This document shows positions 35,910 to 45,924 of a DNA stretch of 64,000 bases, piece after piece. The stretch comes from GCA-2730975 sp937893275 (GTDB lineage: Bacteria; Verrucomicrobiota; Verrucomicrobiia; Opitutales; Seribacteraceae): assembly GCA_963968595.1 (NCBI GenBank), contig CAXAHJ010000006.1, forward strand, positions 21,136 through 85,135, read 5' to 3'. The notes under the pieces were generated by a model. It had not been told where the DNA came from and did not search any database. It worked only from the letters and a program-made list of their open reading frames with translations. The translations under genes and the position numbers were made by a program. Within the stretch, counting starts at the first letter, position 1, and every line of letters starts with the position of its first letter.

Positions 35910-36557
35910 ATGAGCGACTTACAGTTTCAACAGTTTGAATTGGGACCAATTGGCACCAACGCCTTCTTGGTTTGGGAAGAGAATGGCACTGACGCAATCC
36001 TGATCGACGCGCCTCCTCAAGCAAAAGAAACGATTGAGCCTATGCTCACCTCTAGAGGTCTGCAACTTTCCGCCTTGTGGCTGACTCATGGGCACTGGGA
36101 CCACATGGCGGGCGCAGCGGAACTAACCTCGGGCGACATGACGGTTTTGGGACACAAGGATGACCTCGAACTATTCGAGAACCCTCAATGCATGTCGAGT
36201 TTTGCCATGCCGGGCATGGATTTTCTGCCTATTCAGGTTACGCAGTGGGTGGCGGACGGAGACAAATTGGATCTGTTCGGTAGAAAGGTGGATGTTCTGC
36301 ACGTACCGGGACATTGCCCGGGAAACGTGGCCTTCCACGTTTCATCAGAGGGATGGTGCTTCGTGGGCGATGCCATCTTTGCCGGAAGCATTGGCAGGAC
36401 CGACCTACCCGGCGGCGATTTCGCAACATTGGAAAAGTCTATAAAGGAGAAGCTGTATACTCTTCCACCTGCTACATCCCTTCATCCGGGACACGGACCG
36501 GAGACAACTGTCGAACGTGAAATGGCAACGAACCCGTTTGTGCCTGCACAGAATTAA
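35910..36557 (+). CDS. MBL-fold metallohydrolase, glyoxalase II-like
   Basis: A 215-residue cytosolic zinc hydrolase. The metal motif LTHGHWDHMAGA (about residues 58-69) is the THxHxDH signature, with His in VPGHCPGNVAFH, Asp in CFVGDAIFAGSIGRTD and His in LHPGHGPET completing the site. GSIGRTDLPGGD and the ending resemble YcbL-type glyoxalase II-like proteins, which hydrolyse thioesters such as S-lactoylglutathione, but the C-terminal substrate domain of true GloB is missing. It stands alone on its strand; about 250 bases upstream hold no clear gene. Confidence 0.9.
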   Translation: MSDLQFQQFELGPIGTNAFLVWEENGTDAILIDAPPQAKETIEPMLTSRGLQLSALWLTHGHWDHMAGAAELTSGDMTVLGHKDDLELFENPQCMSSFAMPGMDFLPIQVTQWVADGDKLDLFGRKVDVLHVPGHCPGNVAFHVSSEGWCFVGDAIFAGSIGRTDLPGGDFATLEKSIKEKLYTLPPATSLHPGHGPETTVEREMATNPFVPAQN

Positions 36558-36680
36558 TCGATTAAAGCTCTTCTATTGATTAACGCTTTTATGAGCGTGC
36601 GCACTTGACGTTTAGGGTTTCACCATGAGTATTTGTGCGTTTCCTTCAATCCCTTCAAATGTCAACATAAGCCTCTCTCT

Positions 36681-37736
36681 ATGAAAAAAGCCGCTCTCTC
36701 TCTTTTCACTCTCATGCTAGCCGTTTGCGTTTCGTTCGCCGGCAAGGACATTCTCGAACTAAAAGGAGCCAAGGGCCCCGGCTACGGCAAGACCATCGTG
36801 CTCGTATCCGGTGACGAGGAATATCGCACAGAGGAGAGTATGCCAATGTTGGCAAAAATCCTCTCCCAAAAGCATGGATTCCATTGCAAGGTGCTTTTTG
36901 CCTGGGACAAGGAAGGCAAATACATCGACCCCAACAATCAAGCCGGCGTAAGGGGTTGGGAACATCTTGATTCCGCCGACCTCATGCTCACCGGCACACG
37001 ATTTCGTCGTCCATCCGCAGGGGACGCCAAGCACATCACCAAATTCTTGGATGCAGGAAAGCCTGTAATCGGCATCCGCACGGCCACTCATGCCTTTACC
37101 GGAGGCGGATCCTTTGGTAAAAAGATTTCCTACGGTTCCTTTGGTCCACTTGTAATGGGTGAAGGTTGGGTCAGTCACCATGGTGGTCACAAGAGGGAAG
37201 GTGCTCGCGGAGTCATCGAAAAAGCCAACGCCAAGCATCCTATTCTCCATGGAGTTAAAGACGTCTTTGGACCTTCCGACGTATACGGAATCAGAAAAGT
37301 GACTGCGGAAAGAGACACGATTCTATTGCGCGGGGCCGTCACCAAGACCTTGGATCCAAAATCAGAAAACATAGAAGGCAAAAAGAACGACCCCATGCAA
37401 CCTTTGGCTTGGTTGCACACCTATGACTCTTCCAGCGGGAATAAGGGAACTACTTTTTGCACCACCATGGGAGCTTCCGTAGATTTGGTAAGCGAAGACT
37501 TGCGGCGCCTATTGATTAATGCGGCCTACCATTTGACAGGTCTGGAAGTTCCCAAAAATGCCGACGTCGGCTACGTCGACCCCTTCTATCCATCCTTCTA
37601 CGGCTTCATCCGCGACAAAAACTTTTGGCCCGGGCAGGACATGCAAGCCGAGGACTATGGATTGGGGAAGACACCTGCCGCTCCGGATCCCAAGGGCACC
37701 CCTAATTGGCCTTTCCGTCCGGTAAAGAAAAAATAA
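36681..37736 (+). CDS. Secreted ThuA-like domain protein
   Basis: The ATG at 36681 gives a typical signal peptide (MKKAALSLFTLMLAV, cleaved near FAG-KD) and 351 residues. The body resembles the ThuA / trehalose-utilisation class I glutamine-amidotransferase-like fold: IVLVSGDEEYRTEESMPML, a central SADLMLTGTRFRR, a GKPVIGIRTATHAF turn where the amidotransferase nucleophile would sit, and THHLTG-like AAYHLTGLEVP. The nucleophile position has no Cys, so it is not an amidotransferase. Such proteins are abundant in Planctomycetota and Verrucomicrobiota, next to sugar or propeller proteins like the one downstream. A weak AGGG/CCCT hairpin with T5 follows the stop. Confidence 0.8.
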   Translation: MKKAALSLFTLMLAVCVSFAGKDILELKGAKGPGYGKTIVLVSGDEEYRTEESMPMLAKILSQKHGFHCKVLFAWDKEGKYIDPNNQAGVRGWEHLDSADLMLTGTRFRRPSAGDAKHITKFLDAGKPVIGIRTATHAFTGGGSFGKKISYGSFGPLVMGEGWVSHHGGHKREGARGVIEKANAKHPILHGVKDVFGPSDVYGIRKVTAERDTILLRGAVTKTLDPKSENIEGKKNDPMQPLAWLHTYDSSSGNKGTTFCTTMGASVDLVSEDLRRLLINAAYHLTGLEVPKNADVGYVDPFYPSFYGFIRDKNFWPGQDMQAEDYGLGKTPAAPDPKGTPNWPFRPVKKK

Positions 37737-37808
37737 GGGTCTCCCGGAATCCCTCTTTTTATAGAGTCATCTCTAACGGGTGATGGTTCTTCTCCATAAT
37801 CTTCCTTT

Positions 37809-40085
37809 ATGAAATTATCTTCATTTATTTGTTTAACACTAACTGGTTCTTTTTTTCTGACTGCCCCCAAGGCAAAGACAGCGGAACACAGGTGGAACCG
37901 AACGGCAATGGGCCCAACCTTTGGTTCCAGCCTATTCAAATGGAGGGGCGATCCAAATGGATCTTTTGCAGGTATACCCAAGGCTACGGCAATATGGTTA
38001 GGTGACGAAAGCAACTCGAGCATCGGGTTCGATGCAGACAACCTCAGCATGTTTGCCGGATGGACCGATGGTTTCGTTTATGTCAAAGGCGGTCGCGATG
38101 CTTTGCTCGATCACGATGAGATTCGCGGCAAGGTAAGCTTCATCACTAAGGGACCGGGGTGGACTCAAGGAGGAGAGTGGAAGGGAAGACCGACAAAGTT
38201 CGGCCCCCTTCCCCGAGAGTGGGCAAAGTACAAGGGACTTTACCATCATGAACAACGCATCGTCTTGAACTATACGGTGGGAACTGGAGAAGTCTTAGAA
38301 TCTCCTTGGGCTGAAAAGGCAGCTGGTTCGGTCGTCTTTTCACGCAGTTTCGAAATTCGTGGATTAAAAAATGCGGAGTCGGTACTGCTTGCTCAATCAC
38401 CACAGGGTGGGGGAGTGGGCCAAGTTCGTGAAGTGAAAGGAGTGAAGATGTCCATCGTCCCTCGCTCCAAGAAAAGCGGAGCTGCTACTGTAATCGCCGC
38501 AACCGTGTTAGGCGATGGCAACTCGATCGGAGTGGACGGGCATCGCGCTATTGCAAAGGTAAAGCCAGGCAACTCTCAATTCACTATTCTACTTTGGGAA
38601 GGACCTGAAAAGGAACTGCAAAGCTTTGCCCTTTACGCCAAGAAGAAGTTTGTTTCTCCCGAGTTGGTGAAGTGGATGAAAGGCGGACCTAGAAAGTGGG
38701 ATAAAAACCTAGAAACACAGGGAGAGCTAGGCATTGCGAAAAAAGGTGAACCCTACGCCTTGGACACCATTCAACCTCCCTTCGACAACCCGTGGGGCGC
38801 CATTCTCCATTTCGGCGGACACGATTTCTTCGCCAACGGCGATCTCGCAGTCTCCACGATGGAGGGGGACGTATGGCTTGTACGTGGGGTCGACGACAAG
38901 TTGGACAAACTTACCTGGCAACGAATCGCAACGGGGCTCTATCATCCGCTGGGGCTCCGCATAGTGGACGACAAGATATACGTCCTAGGGCGCGACCAAA
39001 TCACGCGGCTGCACGACCTAAACGGAGACTCCGAAATCGACTTCTACGAAAACTTCAACAACGACGCCGAGATCAGCCTCGGTTCGCACGAATTCTCGAC
39101 CTGCTTGGAAACGGACCCAGAAGGGAATTTCTACTACATTCGATGCGCCAGTGGGACTCGCCACGGCGGTTCAGTCCTCAAAGTAAGCAAGAACGGAGGC
39201 CGACTGGAACGTTTTGCCACGGGATTTCGCAACCCCAACGGATTCTTCGTAGGGCCGGGAGGCGTGGTTACGGCTGCTGACCAGCAAGGCACTTGGGTCC
39301 CCGCATCTCGAGTGGATATAGTCGAACCAGGAGGCTTCTACGGTTTCATTCCTTGCCATCATCGAGACGAAAAGCCAGAGACTTATGACGGTCCGCTCTG
39401 CTGGATCCCGCACAAGGAAGACAATTCCTGCGGTTCCCAAGTTTGGGTGACTAGCGACAAATGGGGACTACCCAAGGGAGAGTTGCTGCACTTGTCTTAC
39501 GGCAAATGCCAAATGTTTCTGGTCATGCAGGACAAGGTGGCCGGGACTCCACAGGGAGCCGTCTCCAAATTTCCTTTTCGCTTTGCCTCCGGAGCCATGC
39601 GCGGACGCTTCAGCGACCGAGATGGGCAACTTTACGTTACCGGTCTCAAGGGTTGGCAAACCTCGGGAGCTAGGGATGGTTGCTTGCAGCGTGTCCGTTA
39701 CGTCGGCGGCGACTGGCCACGTCCGCTTGCACTCAATGCCCATAAGAATGGAGTCATGCTTCGCTTTGGTGTAAAGCTCGACAAAGAGCTGGCAAATGAC
39801 ACCGAGTCCTACGCAGTCCACCATTGGAACTACCGCTGGACAAGCCAATATGGGTCGCCCGACTACAAGGTTTCTAACCCCGAGAAAACTGGTCGCGACA
39901 AACTAAAGGTGCTTTCAGCCAACCTTCAATCGGACGGGAAAAGTGTTTTCATAGAGATCGAAGACATCCAACCCGTCATGCAGATGGAAATCGCCTACGA
40001 CCTAGAAAGTAAAAATGGAGACGAACTCGTCGACAAAGTCCACAACACCATCCATAAGTTGCACTCCAAGTTTGGAGTTCGATAA
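37809..40085 (+). CDS. Large secreted beta-propeller (glucose/sorbosone dehydrogenase-like) protein
   Basis: A 758-residue exported protein with signal peptide (about 1-22, cleaved near APKAKTA). The N-terminal 300 residues are a beta-rich domain, and from about residue 315 repeating blades appear (WGAILHFGGHDFFANGDLAV, LYHPLGLRIVDDKIYVLGRDQ, GFRNPNGFFVGPGGVV) as in sorbosone-dehydrogenase-like propellers. In many Planctomycetota-Verrucomicrobiota relatives a cytochrome domain follows; here there is no CxxCH motif, and the end is a short beta domain. The enzyme activity is unknown. It lies 72 bases after the ThuA-like gene on the same strand and is probably co-transcribed with it. Confidence 0.75.
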   Translation: MKLSSFICLTLTGSFFLTAPKAKTAEHRWNRTAMGPTFGSSLFKWRGDPNGSFAGIPKATAIWLGDESNSSIGFDADNLSMFAGWTDGFVYVKGGRDALLDHDEIRGKVSFITKGPGWTQGGEWKGRPTKFGPLPREWAKYKGLYHHEQRIVLNYTVGTGEVLESPWAEKAAGSVVFSRSFEIRGLKNAESVLLAQSPQGGGVGQVREVKGVKMSIVPRSKKSGAATVIAATVLGDGNSIGVDGHRAIAKVKPGNSQFTILLWEGPEKELQSFALYAKKKFVSPELVKWMKGGPRKWDKNLETQGELGIAKKGEPYALDTIQPPFDNPWGAILHFGGHDFFANGDLAVSTMEGDVWLVRGVDDKLDKLTWQRIATGLYHPLGLRIVDDKIYVLGRDQITRLHDLNGDSEIDFYENFNNDAEISLGSHEFSTCLETDPEGNFYYIRCASGTRHGGSVLKVSKNGGRLERFATGFRNPNGFFVGPGGVVTAADQQGTWVPASRVDIVEPGGFYGFIPCHHRDEKPETYDGPLCWIPHKEDNSCGSQVWVTSDKWGLPKGELLHLSYGKCQMFLVMQDKVAGTPQGAVSKFPFRFASGAMRGRFSDRDGQLYVTGLKGWQTSGARDGCLQRVRYVGGDWPRPLALNAHKNGVMLRFGVKLDKELANDTESYAVHHWNYRWTSQYGSPDYKVSNPEKTGRDKLKVLSANLQSDGKSVFIEIEDIQPVMQMEIAYDLESKNGDELVDKVHNTIHKLHSKFGVR

Positions 40086-40088
40086 GGT

Positions 40089-42602
40089 TTAATCGAGGTT
40101 CTTGCCCGCCTTTTCCAAAAGGGCTTTTGCCTGAATCACCGTAAGCCGGCCGGTGGGGAGAGGGAAGCCTAGGCTGTCCCCATTTGGAGTGAAACCGTTT
40201 CCGTCCACATCGACAAATATTGGATTATTGTAAGCGCACGGATTCATGGCGGACTGACTGCTTGAACCATAACCCTTCTTGAGGTCGAAATTCTCCCCAT
40301 AGGCAACAACGACCAAGTGAGCATCTTCATCCAAAGGGACAAGAATGGATCGATCGAATTTCAGTACCTCGTCAGAGAACCACTTGGGGTGTGTTTTGCG
40401 GGTAAAGTTCAAGGCAGGTTCAGCTCGACCGTTAACAAGCACCTGAACACGGTCGATGTCTATCCACGAGGCGCATTGAACACGAATTTTTAGTTCGATT
40501 TCGTCGTTTGCTCGAGCGTGCCCACCGGGAAAGACACCGTCTGCAGTCTCGACCTCCAAGTACGGTCCTGAAGTAAGGATCATTTGGCCGGCCTTTGCTC
40601 GGCGACTGATTTCCTTCCAATCGATTTTGTCGGGATCATCAGTAGAAGAGCGAACATAGGTTCTCCAACCGCCCACGCCATTGCCATGCACGTGGTGGGC
40701 GTCGCTCACGGCGATACCCCACATCTTCATTCCCTTGTTGAGGAGTTGCAACCAGACGAATTCGCGATTGATGGTGACCTGTTCTCTGGCCGCTCTGCGA
40801 GTAATCCGAAACGGAGCCCCATTAAGAATTGTAGCTGGTCTGAAGTTCTCTGTCTCGATAGCATCAATTAGAGAAACGATGCCTGCGAAACCTCCATCCG
40901 GCTTACCATCCTTGTCTCGATCGATAAAGTTTTCTACCATATCCGGATGGTTAATGTGAATCCAGCGATCCGACTGATGCCCATGTAATTCTCGTAGATT
41001 GATTGCGTTTATACGTGGATCGTCTACCCAAACTGGAGAGCCTCCATCCTGCGTGTAGGGTGCAGGCTTTAGGGGGAAAGCGTTAATATGGGCTCCGGAG
41101 CCAGTCAGCTCGACACCTGAAATTGTCGATATTTCCTTGGAAAGGCCAAGCTTCTGTATGTGCGGAGACCAATCGTAGATTCGGTTGTGCTCCGTGGTCG
41201 GGGCGAATTCGATATGTTCGGCGGCCAAGTTGATGACTCGATCGTCCGTGCCGCATACATTGTCTCCACTTGGCGTGGAGTGATTGTGGAAATCCGTGCT
41301 AACCCAACCGGGAGAAGAAACCGTTCGAAGCAAGGTCGCCTTTACGGCAATGGTTTTGCCAGGCTGCAAAACTACGTCTTTTTCGAAATGGTCGTGCTCG
41401 ATACCCCGAGTCAGGATTACTCGATACTTCCCGGGAGCCAAGGCTACGGAAAAATTCCCGGATTCCGAATGGTACTGGTCCCTGCAACCATGGGCTCGAT
41501 CCGTGGGACCCAAATTCGGAGAAGGAGTTCCATCGATTCCTATGAACTGAGCCTTACAGGGCGAAAGGGAACCATCCTGCTTGCGAACATCGAAAGTAAT
41601 GCTTGAACGAGGCTCAAGGTCGAGAGCCAGTTCGACATGCTTGGAGCCTATAGTGAAATTTCGCTCAATAGATTTGCGACCATGATCGACAAATATGGCG
41701 GAAGCTTTGCCTTGGGGAAGAACAAGGCTTATGCGACCATCGTCGTCAGGATAGGAAGGGATGACCTGACCTCCAGTCGAAATGTCAAGTCGACCAGTCG
41801 AAATAAGTCCAACACTGTTTTCTTTAAATTGAGCCGAAAACTTCCCGGTCTTCAACTCAAGGTGAGTCGCTACTACTCCCCAAGCCTCAGCGGGCGATCG
41901 CCCGACAGCCAGAAACCGTTCAATGCTAATTTCTTCTCCTGATTTCAAGCGGGCAGTGCCGGAAGGAACTTTTCCGTCTTTTCCAGGAAGCCAAGCATAG
42001 GCGTATCCTGCTTTGTCAGCGGGATCAATGCTGTCGGCCCATTCAATGGAACCGATTTCTCCTCGGGATCGAAAGTTGGTCCACTTATCTGTTACCGGAC
42101 CATCGACCGGTTTATCTCCTTCGTTTCGAATCGTAGATCTAATCAGAACACCTTGCCAACCGTCTTTCAGAATGTATTCGTGCCTTTTGAATAATGCTCC
42201 CGAGACTGTCGAGGTGACGACGACTTCAACGATAGCCTCACCATCGGAACCGTCTTTAGAAATCCGAACATAGGAAACCTTGCCCTGCTGGCGTGAAGGT
42301 GAAAAAACAGTAATTTGGTCATTGTCTGCACCTCGAAGCGTAAGATCGTAGAGACAACCTGGCGTCACGTTTTCAGCACCCCAAAAAGTTCCCATATTGG
42401 CCTTTCGAAGTGGGGTTGAATGGGAGATCACTGCCTCGATTTTGTCGTTTCGAATCAAGAAATCACCGACTATACCATCCGCTTCTTTGCCTCCCGGCAA
42501 CAAGTCGACCTTATCTAAGGAAATTTCAAAAGCCTCAGGCTTGCTTAACGAGGAATTGATAATAAAAAGGAAAGAAATAAAAGGAAGGAAGAGCGATTTC
42601 AT
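40089..42602 (-). CDS. Secreted CehA/McbA-type PHP-domain metallohydrolase
   Basis: The ATG at 42602 gives a signal peptide (MKSLFLPFISFLFIINSSLS) and 837 residues. The first 430 residues are beta-sandwich-like, with a carboxypeptidase-regulatory-like segment (GKYRVILTRGIEHD). A PHP metal site begins near residue 435 with TDFHNHSTPSGDN, followed by FAPTTEHNRIYDW, WIHINHPD and VSDAHHVHGNGVGG. CehA-type enzymes hydrolyse aryl or phosphate esters; the natural substrate here is unknown. The end carries KALLEKAGKNLD. It converges with the propeller gene, stops only three bases apart. Confidence 0.82.
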   Translation of the reverse strand: MKSLFLPFISFLFIINSSLSKPEAFEISLDKVDLLPGGKEADGIVGDFLIRNDKIEAVISHSTPLRKANMGTFWGAENVTPGCLYDLTLRGADNDQITVFSPSRQQGKVSYVRISKDGSDGEAIVEVVVTSTVSGALFKRHEYILKDGWQGVLIRSTIRNEGDKPVDGPVTDKWTNFRSRGEIGSIEWADSIDPADKAGYAYAWLPGKDGKVPSGTARLKSGEEISIERFLAVGRSPAEAWGVVATHLELKTGKFSAQFKENSVGLISTGRLDISTGGQVIPSYPDDDGRISLVLPQGKASAIFVDHGRKSIERNFTIGSKHVELALDLEPRSSITFDVRKQDGSLSPCKAQFIGIDGTPSPNLGPTDRAHGCRDQYHSESGNFSVALAPGKYRVILTRGIEHDHFEKDVVLQPGKTIAVKATLLRTVSSPGWVSTDFHNHSTPSGDNVCGTDDRVINLAAEHIEFAPTTEHNRIYDWSPHIQKLGLSKEISTISGVELTGSGAHINAFPLKPAPYTQDGGSPVWVDDPRINAINLRELHGHQSDRWIHINHPDMVENFIDRDKDGKPDGGFAGIVSLIDAIETENFRPATILNGAPFRITRRAAREQVTINREFVWLQLLNKGMKMWGIAVSDAHHVHGNGVGGWRTYVRSSTDDPDKIDWKEISRRAKAGQMILTSGPYLEVETADGVFPGGHARANDEIELKIRVQCASWIDIDRVQVLVNGRAEPALNFTRKTHPKWFSDEVLKFDRSILVPLDEDAHLVVVAYGENFDLKKGYGSSSQSAMNPCAYNNPIFVDVDGNGFTPNGDSLGFPLPTGRLTVIQAKALLEKAGKNLD

Positions 42603-42661
42603 AGTATTGGGTTGGTTAAAAGAAAAAGGAAAGGTCGAGATATCGCGACCCTGCAAGAAAT

Positions 42662-43735
42662 TCAGTCCCCTTGGGAACGAATGGGCTGACCTTTCTTAAG
42701 TTTGGCTCGAATGCCGTCGTGGTGTCTGGACATATAGTAGAAAGATTGCGTGCTACTTCTTTCCCCTAGGCAAATCTGGAAGGATATGCGGTAACCGCCC
42801 TTGGGCCACTCGGGTCCTTCCAGTGCCAGAGGATTTATGATGCCTGACAACTTTTGGCCCGGTTTCAAGGTTGCCGGCGAGGTGACCACCGACAAGCCTT
42901 TTGCCTCGGGTGCGGGATAAGTTTTGCCCTGACACAGTAATACAACGCTTTCATTCCATAAAACCTTTCCGCCAAGCTTTCTTAGAGCAGGAATGACAAC
43001 CGGCTTATCCCCGGCGTTTGCAACCGTTAGGCGATACTCTCCATCACCATCCGGATTCGTCCACTTCACGTCTACTTCAGGCGGAACCTTCTCAACTGCA
43101 AAAGTAGCACCAATGCCGAAACCTAGTGCGGGTCTTCCCGTGGCGGCACAGAAATGCTTGGCCCCTTCCTTCAGGTCGGAGGGCCACTTTCCCTTGAGAC
43201 CTATCCAAGGAGAGCGAACATCACCTTCCTTGCCGCTCCACCCCAAGGGTAAATCGCAAGCAAGCCGAATGGTGTCGATTTGCGCTGGATCAAGCTTCTG
43301 AACAACCTTCGCTTGGTACCCGCCTCGGATCTTCTCTGCCCCAACCACGCAGGTCTCGCCATCCGGAAAGACGGGAGCCACGCGTTGACGAGCAACATGG
43401 GAGATCTCTACCTTGCCACCGGGTTTAAGATCACCACGAATGGCTTCCTTTACCGTGAAGCTCAACTTGTGCGTGAACATCGGGGGAAACGAACGACCAA
43501 CCGGCCCCGCGAAAACTTTATCGAGAGTGCCCACGAAAACATGCTGATGACTCGACCAAGCGGCCGGAACCCGACCACCGGGGACAGGTCGCAACCGTAT
43601 TGGGCCACGCCCGGGGAGGGGGGGGAGGTTGTTGATCTGGAGGCGTTCTGGAGTGGGAACCTTATTTGCAAAAACGCTTTCGGGTTGAAAAGCGAAGGAC
43701 AGAGAAAGCACGGAAATAGCGATGACGATTTTCAT
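42662..43735 (-). CDS. Secreted hypothetical protein with Ig-like segments
   Basis: A 357-residue exported protein (signal peptide about 1-22, cleaved near VFA-NK). A Pro-rich stretch NNLPPLPGRGP (about 36-46) is encoded by a run of eight Cs on the coding strand. A middle domain (FVGTLDKVFAGPVGRSF, GDLKPGGKVEISH) looks like a beta-barrel, and the last 130 residues (YRLTVANAGDKPVVIPALRK, ATLKPGQKLSGIINPL) look like an Ig-fold. I recognise no family. It lies about 60 bases upstream of the PHP gene on the same strand, so the two may be expressed together. Confidence 0.65.
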   Translation of the reverse strand: MKIVIAISVLSLSFAFQPESVFANKVPTPERLQINNLPPLPGRGPIRLRPVPGGRVPAAWSSHQHVFVGTLDKVFAGPVGRSFPPMFTHKLSFTVKEAIRGDLKPGGKVEISHVARQRVAPVFPDGETCVVGAEKIRGGYQAKVVQKLDPAQIDTIRLACDLPLGWSGKEGDVRSPWIGLKGKWPSDLKEGAKHFCAATGRPALGFGIGATFAVEKVPPEVDVKWTNPDGDGEYRLTVANAGDKPVVIPALRKLGGKVLWNESVVLLCQGKTYPAPEAKGLSVVTSPATLKPGQKLSGIINPLALEGPEWPKGGYRISFQICLGERSSTQSFYYMSRHHDGIRAKLKKGQPIRSQGD

Positions 43736-43812
43736 ATTTGTGACGGGCTGTTTTATTTAAAAAAATAAATCTTTCATGACCACAGGCAAGAATTACTTCG
43801 CTTATAATATCT

Positions 43813-45150
43813 TTAAGAAGAGAAGGTGTCGGAGGATAGATTCGAATTCGTTATTTTCTGCTTAATCAAAGCTGATGGCTCAGAATGATCATTGTCGATG
43901 GTGAAGGACGAGGCAAGCAATGTTCGAGCTTCCTCCAGATTCCCTGTGGCGTTCGCGTGAATACGGCCAAGGGATTCGCCTTTAGCTACAGATTCACCAA
44001 CCTGCTTGAGATCGCTCACGCCGACTGCGAAATCAACGGCATCTTCCCTTCGGGTTCGGCCCGCTCCAAGTATGAATGCCGCACGACCTACTTTGTCTGC
44101 ATCGACCGCAGTCACATACCCTGCACTGGAAGCAGGTAGAATCTCGATAGTTGAGGCGGCAGGAAATTCCTCAGGGGATTCTACGAATACGGGATCACCA
44201 CCCTGCAAGCGAACCATCTTCAGAAACCTCTCAAAAGCCTGCCCTGAGTCGAGAGCATCGGCGAGAAGAGCCCGCAGGGTGTCATCATCGCCAGGGACTC
44301 CGATCATTGCCAGCATCCGTACTCCTAGGGCAAAGGTGAGTTCGACCAGATCTGCAGGACCCTCGCCTTGGAGTGTCCGAACGACTTCGGAAACTTCCAA
44401 TGCATTTCCAACTGAACGACCAAGAGGTCTGTTCATGTCTGTCAGAAGCGCCTCCACCCGACAACCTGAACGGGTGCCCACCGCCACCATGGTTTCGGCC
44501 AGTTCGCGAGCCTTCCCCTCAGTCTTCATAAACGAACCCGATCCGAATTTAACGTCGAGAACAAGTCCTTGCACGCCCGCCGCTAGTTTTTTACTCAGAA
44601 TACTTGCCGTGATAAGTGGTACTGAAGAAACGGTGCCGGTCACATCGCGTAGAGCGTAGAGTTTTTTGTCCGCGGGAGCCAAGCGATCCGTCTGCCCGGT
44701 GATAACGCAACCACAGTCGCTCACAACTTTTCGCAACTCCGTCGACGAAAGATCCGTCCGATAACCCGGGATGCTTTCCAACTTGTCCAGAGTGCCACCG
44801 GTCAAACCAAGACCGCGTCCTGAAATCATTGGAACAAGCCCACCACAGGAGGCTACCAAGGGAGCCAGGACAAGGGAAGCCTTGTCGCCTATTCCACCCG
44901 TGGAATGCTTGTCGACCGCGAAAGTTTCGAATTCGGAGAAATCCAGGGTTTCGCCCGAGTCCATCATGGCTTGCGTCAAGGTTGCTGTTTCCTCGAAGTT
45001 CATACCGTTGAGGCAAGTCGCCATGGCGAAGGCTGCCATCTGATAGTCGGGAACGTCTCCATTCGAGTAATCCAGCACGAAGGCCCGAAGGTCGTCTGGT
45101 GGAATGGTTCGGTCCTCTCGCTTCAAAGCTATGATATCCTGTGGAATCAT
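43813..45150 (-). CDS. Thymidine/pyrimidine-nucleoside phosphorylase
   Basis: Phosphorolyses thymidine, deoxyuridine or uridine to base and (deoxy)ribose 1-phosphate in nucleoside salvage. The 445-residue protein has the family length and signature SGRGLGLTGGTLDKLESIPG (about 113-132). Phosphate-binding DKHSTGGIGDKASL (about 80-93), the substrate loop SKKLAAGVQGLVLDVKFGSGSFMKT and a C-terminal domain with KVGRAAFILGAGRTRREDAVD and VGESVAKGESLG are all present. DeoA and Pdp specificity cannot be separated from the sequence. It is divergent from the histidine phosphatase gene. Confidence 0.95.
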   Translation of the reverse strand: MIPQDIIALKREDRTIPPDDLRAFVLDYSNGDVPDYQMAAFAMATCLNGMNFEETATLTQAMMDSGETLDFSEFETFAVDKHSTGGIGDKASLVLAPLVASCGGLVPMISGRGLGLTGGTLDKLESIPGYRTDLSSTELRKVVSDCGCVITGQTDRLAPADKKLYALRDVTGTVSSVPLITASILSKKLAAGVQGLVLDVKFGSGSFMKTEGKARELAETMVAVGTRSGCRVEALLTDMNRPLGRSVGNALEVSEVVRTLQGEGPADLVELTFALGVRMLAMIGVPGDDDTLRALLADALDSGQAFERFLKMVRLQGGDPVFVESPEEFPAASTIEILPASSAGYVTAVDADKVGRAAFILGAGRTRREDAVDFAVGVSDLKQVGESVAKGESLGRIHANATGNLEEARTLLASSFTIDNDHSEPSALIKQKITNSNLSSDTFSS

Positions 45151-45237
45151 TCTAGAGAGCTATCTTAATTCATACTAAGAATCAAAGACTCTTTTCATCT
45201 CCGTTTTTTGGAGGTGACGACACGCGAAAGCATCTTT

Positions 45238-45891
45238 ATGGCTTCATGCCTAATGAGTCAGATAACGCGAATAACTCTTGTTCGTCATGGCGAAACGGAA
45301 TGGAACGTTTCGGGACGATGGCAGGGTCATGCTGACGCTCCACTTACAGCTCATGGAGAAGCTCAAGCCAAAGCTTTGGGAGAACGGTTTACCAATGCCA
45401 GCTTCGACACTTGCTACACGAGTGACTTGGGTCGAGCCGTCCACACCTCACGCTTGATTGGTGACCCATCGGCACTTCATTTCGAAACGGATGAAAGATT
45501 GCGCGAACGTGACCTGGGCATCATGCAAGGGTTTACTACGGAGGAGATGCTTGAACAGTGCCCCGAGGCATACGAATCCTTTCGCAACAAAGGGCCGGAT
45601 TATCTAATTCCTAAAGGCGAAAGTTTTCGACAATTCAGTAAACGATGTGTGAGTGTAATCGATGATTTTTCAGATCGGCATGTAGGACAGAGCTTGCTTG
45701 TAGTTACCCATGGGGGAGTGCTCGGAGCCATATTTCGACATGTAATTGGACTATCTCTGGATTCTCCACGCCGATACGCATTACTTAACTGTTCAGTAAA
45801 CGTAATCGAAAAAAAGGACGGCGATTGGAGCCTCATCCACTGGGGCGACGTGAACCACTTAGGGCAAGACAGGGCGCTCGACGACGCGTAG
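45238..45891 (+). CDS. Histidine phosphatase family protein
   Basis: A phosphoglycerate-mutase-like phosphatase of about 217 residues. The ATG at 45238 is favoured over an in-frame TTG at 45208; a further ATG at 45253 is also possible. The catalytic ITLVRHGETEWNVSGRWQGH motif lies near the N-terminus, the acid/base Glu is in LRERDLGIMQGFT, and the second catalytic His in LLVVTHGGVLGAIFRH. The pattern fits cobalamin phosphatase CobC, broad-specificity phosphatase PhoE or similar; the neighbours do not decide it. Confidence 0.9.
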   Translation: MASCLMSQITRITLVRHGETEWNVSGRWQGHADAPLTAHGEAQAKALGERFTNASFDTCYTSDLGRAVHTSRLIGDPSALHFETDERLRERDLGIMQGFTTEEMLEQCPEAYESFRNKGPDYLIPKGESFRQFSKRCVSVIDDFSDRHVGQSLLVVTHGGVLGAIFRHVIGLSLDSPRRYALLNCSVNVIEKKDGDWSLIHWGDVNHLGQDRALDDA

Positions 45892-45924
45892 TTCTATCTC
45901 TCTTTTGCTCCATACATAAGATTC

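Noticed and set aside
43610..43630. Run of eight Gs (plus strand) in the secreted Ig-like gene as a phase-variation tract
   Set aside because: It encodes a short Pro/Leu stretch, the frame is intact, and nothing else suggests phase variation.
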